Positions 43,925 through 56,500 are shown, counted from the first letter of the stretch. The stretch: 64,000 bases of DNA from Euclidia mi (GCA_944739405.2 OX123182.2:67955183-68019182); one strand, 5' to 3'. The notes: a model not told the origin generated them from the sequence alone. Program-made: numbers and translations.

Positions 43925-44565
43925 TATAGTCTTTTCTACAAATGTGGACCTTTTTGCTCAACAACTTCCTCCAATTTGTCTAGTAATTAAGCATAGTATG
44001 TTTCAGTAATAGTTATCCCTTTCGATCTCTCTCCATGAACATCTCAAAAAGCAGTCAGCATTACTTTCCCAGCAGAATAAACGGCCTTTGTCTTTTGGAG
44101 TCGGTTCCTCCTTAGCAATTTACTGTTTGGAATGTATTATGTATTTGGGCGTATAATGGTGTATCCACGTTTCGTCTACAGTCTTTATTTGGACCATAAC
44201 TTGGACTTATTAGGCCTTAACAACGCAAACAGAACTTTAAAAAAATGTTCATTCGGCGGGTCAACGCGGTTTTGGTCTTAACGTGAGCAAACACAGCACC
44301 CATCGCGCTGAGAGCTTGCTCATGCTTAAATCTTCATTTAATATGTAACTAATTCATTTGTTGGTCATTTTCATACCCTCTGCTATAACTCTTACTCAAT
44401 TCAGTGGTCGTCTAGCACCATTTGGTGAAATTTTGCGAGGTTATCTTCAGTGGTTGCAGTGTTTGGACGTCCCGGACCTTAGCTCCCAAGCTGTTACGAC
44501 CAGATTTAAATTCAGCTGCCCAACATTTCATTGTAGTAAATGATGGAGCAGTGAGGCAGCGATAG
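43925..44565 (-). pseudogene. Mariner transposase pseudogene
   Basis: On the minus strand, across several frames, it reads WAAEFKSGRNSLGAKVRD near 44520 (matching the mariner WFAEFKRG DNA-binding region). Then come IAEGMKMTNK, LNEDLSMSKLSARWVLCLLT, VDETWIHHYTP (44180-44150, containing the first catalytic Asp) and KEEPTPKDKGRLFCWES near 44095. In-frame stops and frameshifts are numerous. The Mos1/mauritiana-like order is clear. Mariner terminal repeats were not located. Dead for a long time. Confidence 0.75.
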
Positions 44566-44950
44566 CCTAGTGGAGGTACTAATAGTTGTCCATGCAGGGG
44601 GTATCGGGTTCGAATCCACGGCACGCACCAATGACTTTTCAAAGTTAAGTGCGTATTAAATTGTTAATTATCGCTTGCCCCGTGCCTCGGAGCACGTTAA
44701 ACTGTCGGTCCTGGCAGTCTGGAAGATCTTTGACAGTCGTTACGGGGATTCCGTACCCTCAAATAAACTGATACTGGTCTAAACCATAGAATATCGCTAT
44801 CCCTTTGGGTTGCGGAGATCAAACGGTTGTCGCTCTGAGGAGAAGTTGATATTCTGACCTACCTGATTAGATCAATAAGCGGACCTCGGGCTCTAAGACG
44901 TGTAAGTCTTGGATGCAACCGGGATAAGGCTAGTGCGATCATGATGGAGC
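44562..44950 (+). mobile_element. SINE variant with a different 3' body
   Basis: GCAGCGATAGCCTAGTGG, GGGTTCGAATCCACGGC (B box), GTGCGTATTAAATTGTTAA and CTTGCCCCGTGCCTCGG, then GCACGTTAAACTGTCGGTCC in place of the GAGGAAACC body. 44700-44950 (CTATCCCTTTGGGTTGCGGA) is probably its continuation. The 3' limit is uncertain. Confidence 0.6.
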
Positions 44951-45883
44951 AGAGAGTCCCAGAGACCTGTCCCATAAACAGAGTTTTAATCAAACTTGAA
45001 TGGCGTCGGCGTAGTGCCTTTTAAAAACCAGAATTTAATGCCAGCTCGATACAACATTTCCCATTTTCACAAAACACACTCACATCGACTTAATCGTATT
45101 GCTGTCAAATAGCAACTACCGCTACAAAATAGCTGAAATGTTGGTGGTTAACTGCCACAAGAAGTAAAATTACATCTACAACTCTTTTTTTGACAAGCGC
45201 TGCTTCCTTCAGGTTGAGGTCGGAAACTTTTCAGACCACCCTAGTATGTTTTAATGCAAAGGCAAGTTATTGTTGTTTTTGAAGATTTATAATAAGTAAT
45301 TTAGTTGGTTTTATTACATAATTATAATATTTTGTTGTCATACCTAATTCTGTTAATTTTAATATTGTAATTCTACGTTTATTTTTTTATATATACAATG
45401 TTACTACTACTAACAATCCAGGTTTTTATTTCATGTGAAATCAATAATCAGTCATAAAATTTAACAAATAAACTTTCACTAAGAATGCCTAACTTTCGTG
45501 TTTAAATATTTTTTTAGGTTCAAAACTCAATAAGTGTACTTAGTTGACCCAAATTCATGTATTCACATTCATTTAATGTGTGGGAAAACTGAATAACTAC
45601 ATTATAGAATTAGCTAACTACGGTATGTTTGCAATATCTGGATGTGGCAAAATTGGATAACATGGTTTTTTATTTTCAATAATTTTTAGGTTCATGATAA
45701 AAGCTAGTTTTATCAAGCATAGAATCGACAGTAAACATGCTTAAAGCATATAAAATCGCCGACGGTAAAATTGTTCTTCATTTCTTAGTGATGTAAAAAA
45801 ACTTGTCAAAAAACAGTAAATCGCGATTATCTCGAAACTTGAAATTTTGATTTATTTAGTTTTTCCATTATACCCACGTATGA

Positions 45884-47639
45884 AGTATGAAGGATAATGA
45901 TATTGATTTGTCATGCGATGCGGCCAACGCCCGGCGCTCGCAGGTACCCGGGCCTGCGAGTGTGAAATTGGTTACCGAAGTCTGCACTAGGATAGGCGAC
46001 CAGGCCACTGCGTCGGAAAATGCTACTGGCAGCACAAGAAAGAAAAATTTTATACAGCAGGCATTTCATTCGAGCCTCTTTAGCCCAAGACCTAGATCTT
46101 CCTCACTTGGAAATTGTCCAAGCACATCTAAAATTAGTCAAGGGAATGATTTTCTTCCTGCACCATCAGCGACGATCACTATAGATGACGATGACAACAG
46201 TTGCTGTCCCCCTACATGGCAAAAAATACCTACCCAACGCAACGCAAAACGGAAAAGCTATCTAATAGCCCACCCTCTACAGAAGGACAAAAAAACCCTG
46301 CACAGAACTCACAGAGCTCCATTAACACTTCTAACAGATACAGTGAACTCCCAGCAGATGTACCTGACGAATCTGTTGAACCAATGGAAAGCCAAAACAA
46401 AACTAATAAAGTTAGCAAACCTCTCTCTCTCAGTATTGAGACTACACTATTTCCCGCTCATCTGGAAAGTCTCAACTATAAATATGGTAGCCAAACCAGG
46501 AAAGCCTCCCACTGAAGTTTCATCGTACAGGCCAATAAGTCTTCTTCCTTTACTGTCTAAACTGTTTGAGAGGATGTTTCTACAACGATTGCTACCTATA
46601 CTTGAAGAACAAAATACAATCCCAGAGCACCAGCTTGGCTTCCGAGCACATCACGGAACAACGGAACAAATTCATAGAGTCGTTCACACAATCTGACAAT
46701 GCTTGGAAAAGAAAGAGTATTGCTCAGCCGCTTTTCTCGATGTACAACAAGCATTCGATTGAGTATGGCACAAGGGCCTCCTGTGTAAACTAAAGACTTG
46801 CTTACCACATAACGCATACATGCTGTTCAAATCGTACTTAGAGGACAAAGTGTTTCAGGTCAAATCTGAAGACTGCTTATCTTCATTCTATCCCATAGAA
46901 GCTGGAGTACCCCAGGGTTCTGTACTGGGTCCTGTTCTGTACACAGTTCATACTGCTGATCTACCCACCTCAAAGCAAATCGTTACTGAAACCTACGCTG
47001 ATGACACTGCAGTCCTGTCCTGCGATAAAGACCAGATAAAAGCATCCACAAAACTCCAAGAAAAAGTGGAGAATAAAGGCTAGTGCTGCCATATCTATTC
47101 ACATTACCTTCGCTTTAAAGAGAGGGGACTGCCCACCAGTAAAACTCGGCGGAGACGTCTTGGCACAGAATAGTACCGCCAAATACCTAGGTATGCACAT
47201 TGACAGAAGACTTACCTGGCGTGAACATATAAAGACCAAAAGGGACCAAGCCAACAGAAAATTAAGAGATATTTACTGGCTAATTGGCAGACAGTCATCT
47301 CTTAGCTTGGAAAATAAACTATTAATATACAAATGCATCCTAAGACCTGTATGGACATATGGTATTGAACTCTGGGGATCAGCTAGCCATTCAAATATTG
47401 AGATTCTACAACGCTTCCAAAACAAAGCATTAAAAACCTTGTGTGACGCACCTTGGTTCACAAAGAACACTGAAGTACATGAGTACCTACAAATCCCAAC
47501 TATAAAGGAAGTTGTACAAAAGTTCTACAAGAATTATAAGCAAAGACTGCAACGACATAAAAATGAACTAGCCACGACACTTCTAAAGTCTTTTGACTAC
47601 ACTTACAGACTTAAAAGAAAACGAATAGCGTCAATATAA
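45884..47639 (+). pseudogene. Jockey LINE: ORF1 remnant fused to RT, then thumb region
   Basis: 45887-46400 is ORF1-like (IDLSCDAANARRSQVPGP, low-complexity Ser/Asp stretches). Coding then jumps into RT: VSSYRPISLLPLLSKLFERM and PEHQLGFRAHHGTTEQIHR (to 46693). A frameshifted stretch follows, then 46820-47083 with EAGVPQGSVLGPVLYTVHTA and TETYADDTAVLSCDKD (intact YADD), and 47160-47639 with YLGMHIDRRLTWREHIKTKR and YGIELWGSASHSNIEILQRF. The endonuclease and the rest of ORF1 are missing, so an internal deletion has joined ORF1 to ORF2. At least three frame breaks. The Jockey assignment rests on the ELWGSAS and LTWREHI motifs. Confidence 0.85.
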
Positions 47640-47767
47640 AAGACGAATAAACTACGAGATGACGCATCGGAGGATGTGAAGAATCTCAAACTGCCAATTA
47701 TAAGAAACGACCAATCTGATTAAAGCTAAATGGCTGATTGCAGAAAGCTAAAGAGAGAAAAAAAAAA

Positions 47768-47863
47768 GTCTCTCCGCGACCACGCTCGGTGCAAGACGAG
47801 CGAAACGTCGGAAAAAAATAGGTATTTATACCTTAAATAAGTTAACGCGATTAAGACCCGCTA
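47768..47863 (-). mobile_element. Penelope LTR, right part
   Basis: GTCTCTCCGCGACCACGCTC, GCAAGACGAGCGAAACGTCG and AGGTATTTATACC, ending GCGATTAAGACCCGCTA. It is the continuation of 41716-41740 after the Jockey insertion. The CGAAACGTCGG box is the reverse complement of CCGACGTTTCG at 39256. Confidence 0.75.
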
Positions 47864-47897
47864 AATTATTTTGCATGGTACTCCATGCAAAATAATT
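47864..47897. repeat. 15-bp perfect hairpin, 4-base loop
   Basis: AATTATTTTGCATGG pairs with CCATGCAAAATAATT around TACT, directly at the outer end of the Penelope LTR. A second weaker hairpin (TATATTTTGAT / ATCAAAATATA) follows at about 47923-47952. It may be part of the LTR terminus. Confidence 0.85.
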
Positions 47898-47952
47898 ATA
47901 TATTTTGGTAGTTAGTTAGTATATATTTTGATTACTATCAAAATATACACCT

Positions 47953-48346
47953 CGCGGTTAATTTTCATTTTATATTATTTTGAATACAAATTAACAAATG
48001 CGCCAAGAGCATATCCTCGTGATTTAAAAAACTCTACGTTTTACGATTTTCCTAAACAGTAATACTACAAATTTTGTAAGTTATTAAGGTTTTATGCTAT
48101 AGAATTTTAAATAACTACTCTGCATGTTCTCTTGGTAATATACTTTATTGCACATTCTCTCTTTGCGGCTTGGCAATGTCTAGTGCAAGCAACGCTGTTA
48201 TTGTATTATTTTATATACTTGTTTCGTAATCTATTATATTATGTATTTGATGTATTTGATGATGTCTGATTCAATATGTAAACGTTACTTTTTGTTAATA
48301 TTTTTTCTACTACGCGAATGGAAATAAATAATGAAGGAGCACAAAA
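47953..48346. other. No gene seen
   Basis: AT-rich, nothing recognised. Confidence 0.5.
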
Positions 48347-48556
48347 TCTTATACTAATATATACAGCTGAAGAGTTTGTTTGTTTGTTTGCTTGAACGCG
48401 CTAATCTCAGGAACAACTAGTCCGATTTGAAAAATTCTTTCAATGTTAGATAGCCCATTTATCGAGGAAGGCTATAAGCTATAACATCACGCTATGAGCG
48501 ACGATAGCAGAGCAGTAGCCTTAAATAACGCGGGTGTAACCGCGGGCATCCTCTAG
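48347..48556 (+). mobile_element. Short Helitron, 210 bp
   Basis: Starts TCTTATACTAATATATACAG after A, has GAAGAGTTTGTTTGTTTG and GAACGCGCTAATCTCAGG, and ends CGCGGGTGTAACCGCG (hairpin), then GGCATCCTCTAG, then T. It shares its 5' end with the Helitron at 23336 but has a different 3' end. Internally deleted, non-coding. Confidence 0.85.
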
Positions 48557-48837
48557 TTAAAAATAAAATTTAAATAAATTACCATTACTTTCTGTACAAT
48601 TTATTACTATTAAGTTATTATTACAATGGACTGTACAAAATACCTCAAACATTTGTACAAATAGAAACCAGCGAGAATCCTATTTGTGAATAAGCCATCA
48701 CTTACACAAAAACAATGTACTGGAAAGATTTGGACAAAAAACAAGAGGATCAAAGTTTCAAGTAGGCCTGTAGTGTCTTTGTTGCGGGCTCAATATGGGA
48801 TTTTGGAAGATCTCATCATAGTACTACGTGCGTAGAA
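48557..48837. other. No gene seen
   Basis: AT-rich, nothing recognised. Confidence 0.5.
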
Positions 48838-49010
48838 CATAGATAGATAGATAAATACTTATTGTGCAAATACAGTTGGTACAATAGCTTAAAATGTGGG
48901 TAATAGGTATACAAATAGCAAAAAGGCGGCCTTATCGCAAAGTGCGATCTCTTCCAGGCAACCTTAGGATGGACAGACTGAAAAGGACAAATTTGATGGT
49001 GTAGTGATCA
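48838..49010 (-). mobile_element. LINE 3'-UTR fragment
   Basis: (ATAG)n at 48838-48853, then ATAAATACTTATTGTGCAAA and GGCGGCCTTATCGCAAAG. This is a common lepidopteran LINE 3' end on the minus strand. It lies next to, but is distinct from, the LINE ending at 49021. Confidence 0.55.
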
Positions 49011-49020
49011 GATATATATG

Positions 49021-51810
49021 AACACTAATCAAAAGTCAAAGTCAAAAATCATTTATTCATCTAGGTCACAACGAGACGCTTATGAACGTCAAATTTTTAA
49101 AGTAAATTAATAATGCTTCTACATTTACATTTACTGCCCATTCGCAAAGCAATAGGTAGAACCACGAGAAAGAACGGGCAATAAAACTCGTGGCCACTCT
49201 TTTTAATCGCCAGTGTTATGGTACATATTTTGTTTTTGTAAGGAGCTGCAACTGTTTCACATTGTAATTAATTACTTGTAAATAGTAAATAAGAACATAC
49301 ATAATACTAAAACAAATATGTAGTTACTAAATTAAGTGCTGTAGTAGTCTTCAAATGTGAATCTTGTGTAACAGGAGCATCCACTTACGCTTTATAATGT
49401 AGGCAACTCGCGATCATGCTCAGAACTACGGTGGAAAAGTATGTTACAGGAAGTGACGGTATATGAATACACGAAAATTACAAAAACGTTAGTATCCAGC
49501 GCATGATAACGAGTTACCTTCATCTAACACTGTAGCAAATTTTTATAAAATTTGTGGAACAACAATGAAAATGTAAATGTAGTAAGTTGAATGACCTAAT
49601 AATGCATGAATATTAAATTAATATAACTAGAGATATTATATAAAAAAAAAACAGAAAAGTAAGGTATCTATATAAATTAAAAAAATCATGAGTTGGCTAG
49701 TGTAAGTGACCATCTATCCTTATCACTGAAATAATCGTTAATGGTATAATAACCTTTCCTAATAAGGCAGTCTTTTATTTTACTTTTGAACGTACTAAAT
49801 GGCAATTCTAAAAGACTAATTGGTATTTTATTGTATATACGAATACCTAGCCCTACAAAAGAATTATTAACTTTATGTAAACGATGATAAGGGGCATATA
49901 ACTTATGCCTGTTTCGAGTATTTATGTTATGTACATCACTTTTTGTAGTAAATAAACCTATATTTTGCCTAATATACAATATATTAGCAAATAAAAATTG
50001 CGAGGCTACTGTAAGAATCCCTATAGATTTAAAACGTTCACTAAGAGTATCTTTTGCACCTAAAATGTATATTGCTCGTACCGCTCGTTTCTGTAGAACG
50101 AAGATATTCTGAATATCCGCAGCTTTGCCCCATAACAAAATACCGTAGGACATGACACTATGAAAATAGCTAAAATAAACTAGACGAGCTGTGTCAACAT
50201 CAGTAAGTTGTCTAACTTTTTTGACAGCATACGCAGCAGAGCTGAGCTTACCTGCAAGACATGCTATATGTGCACCCCATTGTAACTTATTCTCTAGTGT
50301 AATGCCTAGAATCACTGTCGAGTCAACTGTGTCAAGTTCCTCCCTATCTAGCCTTATATTAGGTCCCAGTTGTCTAACGTTAGGTAAAGCAAATTTAACG
50401 CATTTAGTCTTTTTAGAATTAAGCACTAGATTGTTTGCTGTAAACCATTGTGTAACCTGTATAAATGCATTATTTACATCATCAAATTGATTCCTATTCC
50501 TATCTACTTTAAGCAAAAAGTACGACATCACAGATGTTTTTTTTAAATAAAAAGGTAAGTCATTAATATATACAAGGAATAGAAAAGGACCTAAAATAGA
50601 ACCTTTTGAAACGCCTAACTGTATAGTTAATTTAGAGGATGTAGTCCAATTTACATCGACGCACTGTAATCTTTGCCGCAGGTACGACTCGACAACACAA
50701 AGTGCGGTTTCCTCTACGCCGTAGTGACGGAGTTTACGCAATAGTGTGTCGTGATGAACGCAATCAAATGCTTTTGAGAGGTCACAGAATACTCCGATAG
50801 CATTTTAGATGACTCCCAAGCATTATAAACGTGTTTTATGAGAGCAACACCCGCATCAGTAGTGGATCTACCTTTAGTAAATCCGTATTGATCTTTATGA
50901 AGCAGACTATTTAAATTAAAGTGTCTTAGTAGCTGCTTTAATAAAATCTGTTTAAATATTTTACCAAATGCCGGCAAGATAGAGATGGGCCTGAAGTTAT
51001 TTACGTCACTTTTACTGCCAGATTTGAATAAAGGTATAATTTTACTTAATTTCATCAAATCCGGAAATACGCCTAAGTCAAAACATTGGTTAAAAATTAT
51101 AGAGAAGTAAGGCGCAACAGTCTCAACTATAGTACCTAAAATTTTAATTGAAATGCCCCAAAAGTCGCCGGTATTTTTAATATTAATTGAATTATATGCG
51201 ATCAATATATCTCGCGGAATAACGTGCTCGAATCTAAACACGCTCTTGCATTCAGGTACACTATTAAGCAAGAAATTTCCAGCGTCTTAAGATGATGATT
51301 GTAAAGAGCTAGTAGTTATTAAAGGTATGCTCGCAAAGAAACTATTGAACATATGCGCTACTTGAGTTTGATTGGTGACTAATAAATTGTTTTCTTTTAG
51401 TTCAAATTGGTTTTCCCGTGGTCGTGCTCTTCCTGTTTCATTATTTATAATTCTCCAAGTTTCTTTAATTACATTTGTTGAATGCTTAATTTTGCTACTA
51501 ATAAATTTAGATTTTGCCATAACACAAACTTGTTTAAAAATTTTTGAGTAGTTATTTACATAATTTAGAAAAGGTGTGTCAAATCTATGTTGTTTCATAC
51601 CATATAATTCAAACAATTTGGCTCTACTTCTGTATATGCCTATAGTGGCCCACTGGTTAAAAGATCCGGTAGTACCCTTTAATGTGACAGTTTTACTCTT
51701 GAAAGTATCTTGTAGTGAGCAGCATTGTTCAAAGAGCGTGTGCGTTATTTTAAATGAAATTCCATAGCGACAAGTAATATAAATACGTACAATATTGACC
51801 AACGCATCAG
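49021..51810 (-). pseudogene. CR1/Jockey-type LINE with RT active-site box deleted
   Basis: Three minus frames in order. 51802-51287 is the linker before RT (SKFISSKIKHSTNVIKETWR). 51271-50714 is the RT fingers (DVNNFRPISILPAFGKIFKQ, HKDQYGFTKGRSTTDAGVAL). 50741-49686 holds the palm and thumb (GVSKGSILGPFLFLVYINDL, NNLVLNSKKTKCVKFAL, HSVMSYGILLWGKAADIQN). Where the FADD box should be, the protein reads YFLLKVDRNRNQ, so the catalytic Asp pair is gone. The 5' end is truncated before 51810. The 3' UTR runs to 49021 and ends, on the element strand, AATGATTTTTGACTTTGAC. Sister copy at 21895-24835. Confidence 0.85.
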
Positions 51811-53299
51811 ATATGATTTATGATTGATCTCATACCCTGTGAGCCTATAAGTAACGCACTTGCCTAACGTTTACCGACATTATACATATTATATTTTCGT
51901 CCTTAAATCTGTCATATATACATTCTTGCATAGATACAGTCTAATTTCCGAAGAAGTAGAAAAAACTATGGGTTTCAACTTACTGCCACCTCTGCATTAT
52001 TCAATCCACTCACATTCTCCATGCGTACTCGACCGCTTTTAAAACTTCTAACCCAAACTTCAGACGTTACAAAATCGTGAAGCTTAAATACTATGAGTGG
52101 AAGACGTTATATTTCACAATTACAATAAAATTGAAAACAACCAACCTACATAAAGAATAGAATGAGTGTGTACAAAAAGCAATTACCAAGATTTTAAACC
52201 TGCAATAGGCTTGTTGACCTTTGCGTTCTGTGTTTGCTTCATCAGTATTTTTACCACTTTTACACGTGACTAAATAATTTTATTACATTATAGCACTAAC
52301 ATTCAATTCACGCTGATTTCAAACGGACATAAAGATTGTAATTTCCCATTCAAATTCTAAAGGAAATAAGTTTTAATTAAAGCAAATAGCATCTTAAGGC
52401 AATTCACTATTCAATCCATAGGTAGCAACTAAGAAGTAGAGACAATTTGAAGCTCTATGAATAGTAATGGATGTGTGCAGCGGCGGCATGAAATACAGCC
52501 GCTTCTTGTGAGAGCTTCTACCTTGTCTATTCAATTTTACGACATCTACGTTTATTTTATTACATTGGTCTTTACCGTAAAACTAACAATAATTTACTGC
52601 ATCAGAGAGAAAAATTTTCATAACCTTTCGGGTTTACTCCAAAGAAAGAAATAACGTTTTTATTGGTAAACAATTCACATGACGTTTCAAATAATTCTAA
52701 ACTTAACTTTTATCTCATAAGTAATGCCATTGCTTTTTATAATCTTTAAACATTAGAATGCTAAGGCAGTCTAACTAATGCAGATAATAATATGTTAAAC
52801 TAAGCTGGATATCTTACGGTAATCTTGATCTTAAATTGAATTCTTTTAGGTATGCTGTAATATAATATATATGAATAATGAATGTCCAGATATCTTAAGA
52901 TAATCTTCAGATCATAAATATAAACTACATATTATGATAAAATCTACTTTCTATTTCTATATTGATATAAGTATTTGACGTTAGTGTCTTTGTGTTTGTA
53001 TGTATGGGGTACTACTACTGAAAAGACAATTTATTACTTTATCAATTCAATTTCAAATCACAAAATTATCTAAGTAAATCTTCTGCCAAACAATATGTTT
53101 GTTCAGCGATTTTTTTCCATGTTTTCGTATAAACAGCAAATCGTGATTGAGAAGCGTAACCCACTTCACCCCATCGTACTGTCGACCACAATGATTGCAA
53201 TAGAAAAAGGTTGGAAATAACTAACACCTTCCCTGTTGGCCAGAAACGTCATGGACGCTTAGTTTTACCCAATTTACAGTATTTTAGAGGAAGCTCATT
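51811..53299. other. No gene seen
   Basis: About 1.5 kb of AT-rich DNA between a LINE and the Copia element. Short ORFs only (51860, 52457), not recognised. Confidence 0.5.
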
Positions 53300-53304
53300 G
53301 TTTG

Positions 53305-53515
53305 TAATGAAATAAAACACATCTATTCAGTGAAAGTGAACAGCAACAAGGATATTTTAGAGAGTGAGCGAGAACAATTACAATTATTATTCATTCATTC
53401 AAATCAGTTCGAATAGACAATAAAATATAGCTGAATGCTTTTAATCCTTCGTTTTGTTTTTACATATAAGCTATTACTAGTTTCATTTGATGTATGGATA
53501 TAATAAATTATAACA
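53305..53515 (-). repeat. Copia 3' LTR, 211 bp
   Basis: Matches 57604-57810 throughout. It carries an extra ATTC in a short ATTCATTC tandem. The duplication GTTTG abuts TAA, so the LTR ends in TTA on the element strand rather than the usual CA. Confidence 0.9.
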
Positions 53516-53553
53516 CCCCCACTACATCACATGAAACAGTGAAAATATTATCT

Positions 53554-56500
53554 TTATAAATTAACAAGTCCCAAAGATTCAATACATTGATAATGCTTTG
53601 TCGCACCAAGTGCCTTTGTTAGAACATCAGCTGGCATATGATCAGAAGGCATGTATTTAATATTTATTACATTATTACTTACAGCTTCTCTTATAAAGTG
53701 ATAACGAATGTCTATATGTTTACTTCTTTTATGTAGAGCATGATTAACAACAAACTTTTGAGCACTCTGATTATCATTGTACAAGATAACAGTTTGTACA
53801 TTTTGATTAGTGACATCAGACAATAAAATTCTTAAATACATTGACTCTTTGCAAGCCTCTGCCATAGACATGTACTCGGCTTCAATACTAGAAAGAGCTA
53901 CTGTCCTCTGCTTTCTGCTTTCCCATGATATAACACTTCCTGAATTCATAAAGCAATAGCCTGTATTTGATCTTCGATCAATACTATTTGCCCAGTCAGC
54001 ATCTGCAAATCCTGACAGCTCAGAAATACCTTTTACATATTTTACACAATAATTTTTGGTTCTCTTTAAATACTTGAGAATGCGTTTAGCATAACACCAG
54101 TGAGTGCTAGTATGACAAGTATTGAACTGACTCAAAAAACTTACACTAAAGGCTATATCAGGCCTTGCTAACACAGACAAATACATGAGACTACCTATTA
54201 ACTGTTGATATGGTACATTATTACCATATGCTTTATCATTTTTATCAATATTCAGTTTAGATGCCATAGGTGTACAAGCTTCTTTACAATTTAACATATT
54301 AAACGCAATCAACAACTCATTTATGTATTGTTCCTGATCTAAGGTACAAGTATTATTCTTATTATAAATTTTTACTCTCATTCCTAAGCATTGCTTTACC
54401 TGCCCAAGATCTTTACTACAAAATTTAGAAATTAACATTGAAATTAAATCATCTGTCTCTAGTTTACAATTAGAAAATACAAAGAAGTCATTGACATACA
54501 AAGCGATAATAATCTTAACATTATTGTGAAATTTTGTAAATACACATGGTTCTATAAGACTTCTATAAAAACCTGATTCAGTTTAACATTGATCAACTTT
54601 TTCATATCTTGATCTCGAAGACTGCTTTAAACCATAGATAGCTTTCTTCAATTTGACAATTTTTCTATTACTTTTATTATCTAGATTAACATCTGGATGA
54701 AGCATATAAATATCCTCTTTGAGAACACCATTTAAAAAAGCTGTTTTCACATCTAAGTGAGTAACATTTAAATCAAATTGTACAGAAAGTGCAAATAATA
54801 ATCTTAAAGTACAATGACGCACCACATATGAGAAAGTCTCATCATAATCTAGTCCTGGTTTTTGGGTGAAGCTCTTTGCAACTAAACGAGCACTATAACG
54901 TACATTGTTGTCACTACCTAACTTTCTCTTGTAAACCCATTTACTTTGCACTAATGTCTTACCTGGAGAAAGTTCACTCACCACTACCCAGGCATCATTG
55001 TCCTCAAATGCCTTAAGTACCTCTTCCATTGCAGCCATCCATTTTTGTTTATCAGGACCCTGTACAGCTTGTAGGATACTAACTGGATCCCCTTGACTTT
55101 CAGTATTTGATGACATGCACAAGTTTGAATAACCATACCGTTTTGGTGGCCTCCTTATTCTCTTTGTTTCTTCTGGGGTTGGAATCTCGTCTACATTCTG
55201 CAATACAGAGTTAATAACAGTCTGGTCAGTATGTTTTTCAGATTTTGGACTAGGAACTATATTGACAGACTCATCTGTTTCACTCTTGTTGCGTTTCAGA
55301 GATTGCCCCCACTGAAACAGATATTTCATTATCTTCTATAATATTACTTTTATTGTTTTCTTGGATTATAACATCCCTGCTGACAGACACACACCTTTTA
55401 TCTGGGTCATATATTCTGTACCCTTTAATATTTTCTGCATAGCCAACGAGTATATGTTGCTAAGACTTTGTGTCCCACTTAAGTCGCTTCTCCTTGGGGA
55501 TATGCACCATGACCTGACTCCTGAGTATTGGTCCAGAGCTCAAATGGCGTTATATTCTGTAATGCAGATGCTGGGGATCTATTTCTAAGATATATTGCTG
55601 TGTTTATGACCTCAGCCCAAAACTTTTTATCAACGCCAGCATCAAACAGCATACTACGAGCTCTTTCAACTAAAGTGCGGTTCATACGCTCACTAATAGC
55701 ATTTTGTTCAGGGGTATATATTATGTTAGTCCTTTGGTGGACTATACCAGCTTCAGCTAAATAACTGTCAAAATCTTTGTTACAAAACTCAAGACCATTA
55801 TCAGTTCCAAAAATCTTAATATTTTTATTCTGTTGGTTCTCAACTAGTGCTTTAAACTATTTGAAAAATTTAAAGACTTGACTTTTGGCCTTTAAAACGT
55901 AAACAAAGGACATGCGTATGTAATCATCGACTAAAATGAGAAAATACCTGCTACCACCGATTGAAGACATCTCCATGGGTCCGCACACATCTGCATGAAT
56001 GATATTGAGTGCCTCACTGCTTCTTGTGCTCACATGGTTGAAAGGTAATCGTGACTGCTTTCCTTGACAGCACACAACACAAGTACTTTTATCAATGACA
56101 GCCTTATCCATGAAGTCTTTACCCTTAACTGCACCTTCTTTCATTTTATTTAAGTCACTGCTATTCAAGTGGCCCATCCTCCGATGCCACAGTTCGCTTT
56201 TGTTACCATCAGTTGTTGTTGTAAACAAACAGTCGTGTTTATTTTCCACATTCAATTTATAAACACCATCAACTAATCTGGCCTCTCCAACCAGTTGACT
56301 TCTACTGTTATAAATGTAACAACAATTTTTTTTGAAGTCCACTCTATTTCCATTTTGAATTAACCTGCTAACTGACAATAAATTTGTAGCAATACTAGGC
56401 ACACATATCACTTCCTTCACTGTAATGGAGTATTTGCATTTCGAAGTAACTGAAACAATATCAACACCACTCGAGCATAAGACAGGCATGACACCTTTAT

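Larger units (their letters stand above)
41966..45878. mobile_element. 3.9-kb terminal-inverted-repeat element without own transposase
   Basis: 41966-41992 (CGTGGGTATAATGGAAGAAC onward) and 45852-45878 are 27-bp inverted repeats with one mismatch. A subterminal partial copy (TTATTTAGTTCTTCC) is at 42242-42256. Between them are only nested repeats: hAT-like and LINE scraps, a SINE, an RTE piece, a minus-strand SINE, a dead mariner and another SINE. No obvious target-site duplication. The superfamily is unassigned; it may be an old non-autonomous element that swelled by nesting. Confidence 0.65.
41741..47767 (+). mobile_element. Jockey-clade LINE with 13-bp target-site duplication, split by a 3.9-kb DNA element
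   Basis: GTCTCTCCGCGAC flanks it at 41728-41740 and 47768-47780, and a 10-A tail ends it at 47758-47767. The 5' end starts GGGGGATAGAGCTGCTCGC. The first ATG (41822) opens MSSNAEQQAAVN, then a stop, then a plausible basic ORF1 continuation to 41965. The nested element occupies 41966-45878. The rest of ORF1 and a shortened ORF2 follow. Because both ends are present, this insertion was full-length at the 5' side; the internal loss came earlier or later. Confidence 0.8.

Noticed and set aside
45878..45893. ATGAAGTATGAAG shared with 59700 as a possible target-site or element end
   Set aside because: A 13-base match is expected by chance in 64 kb, and flanks do not agree.
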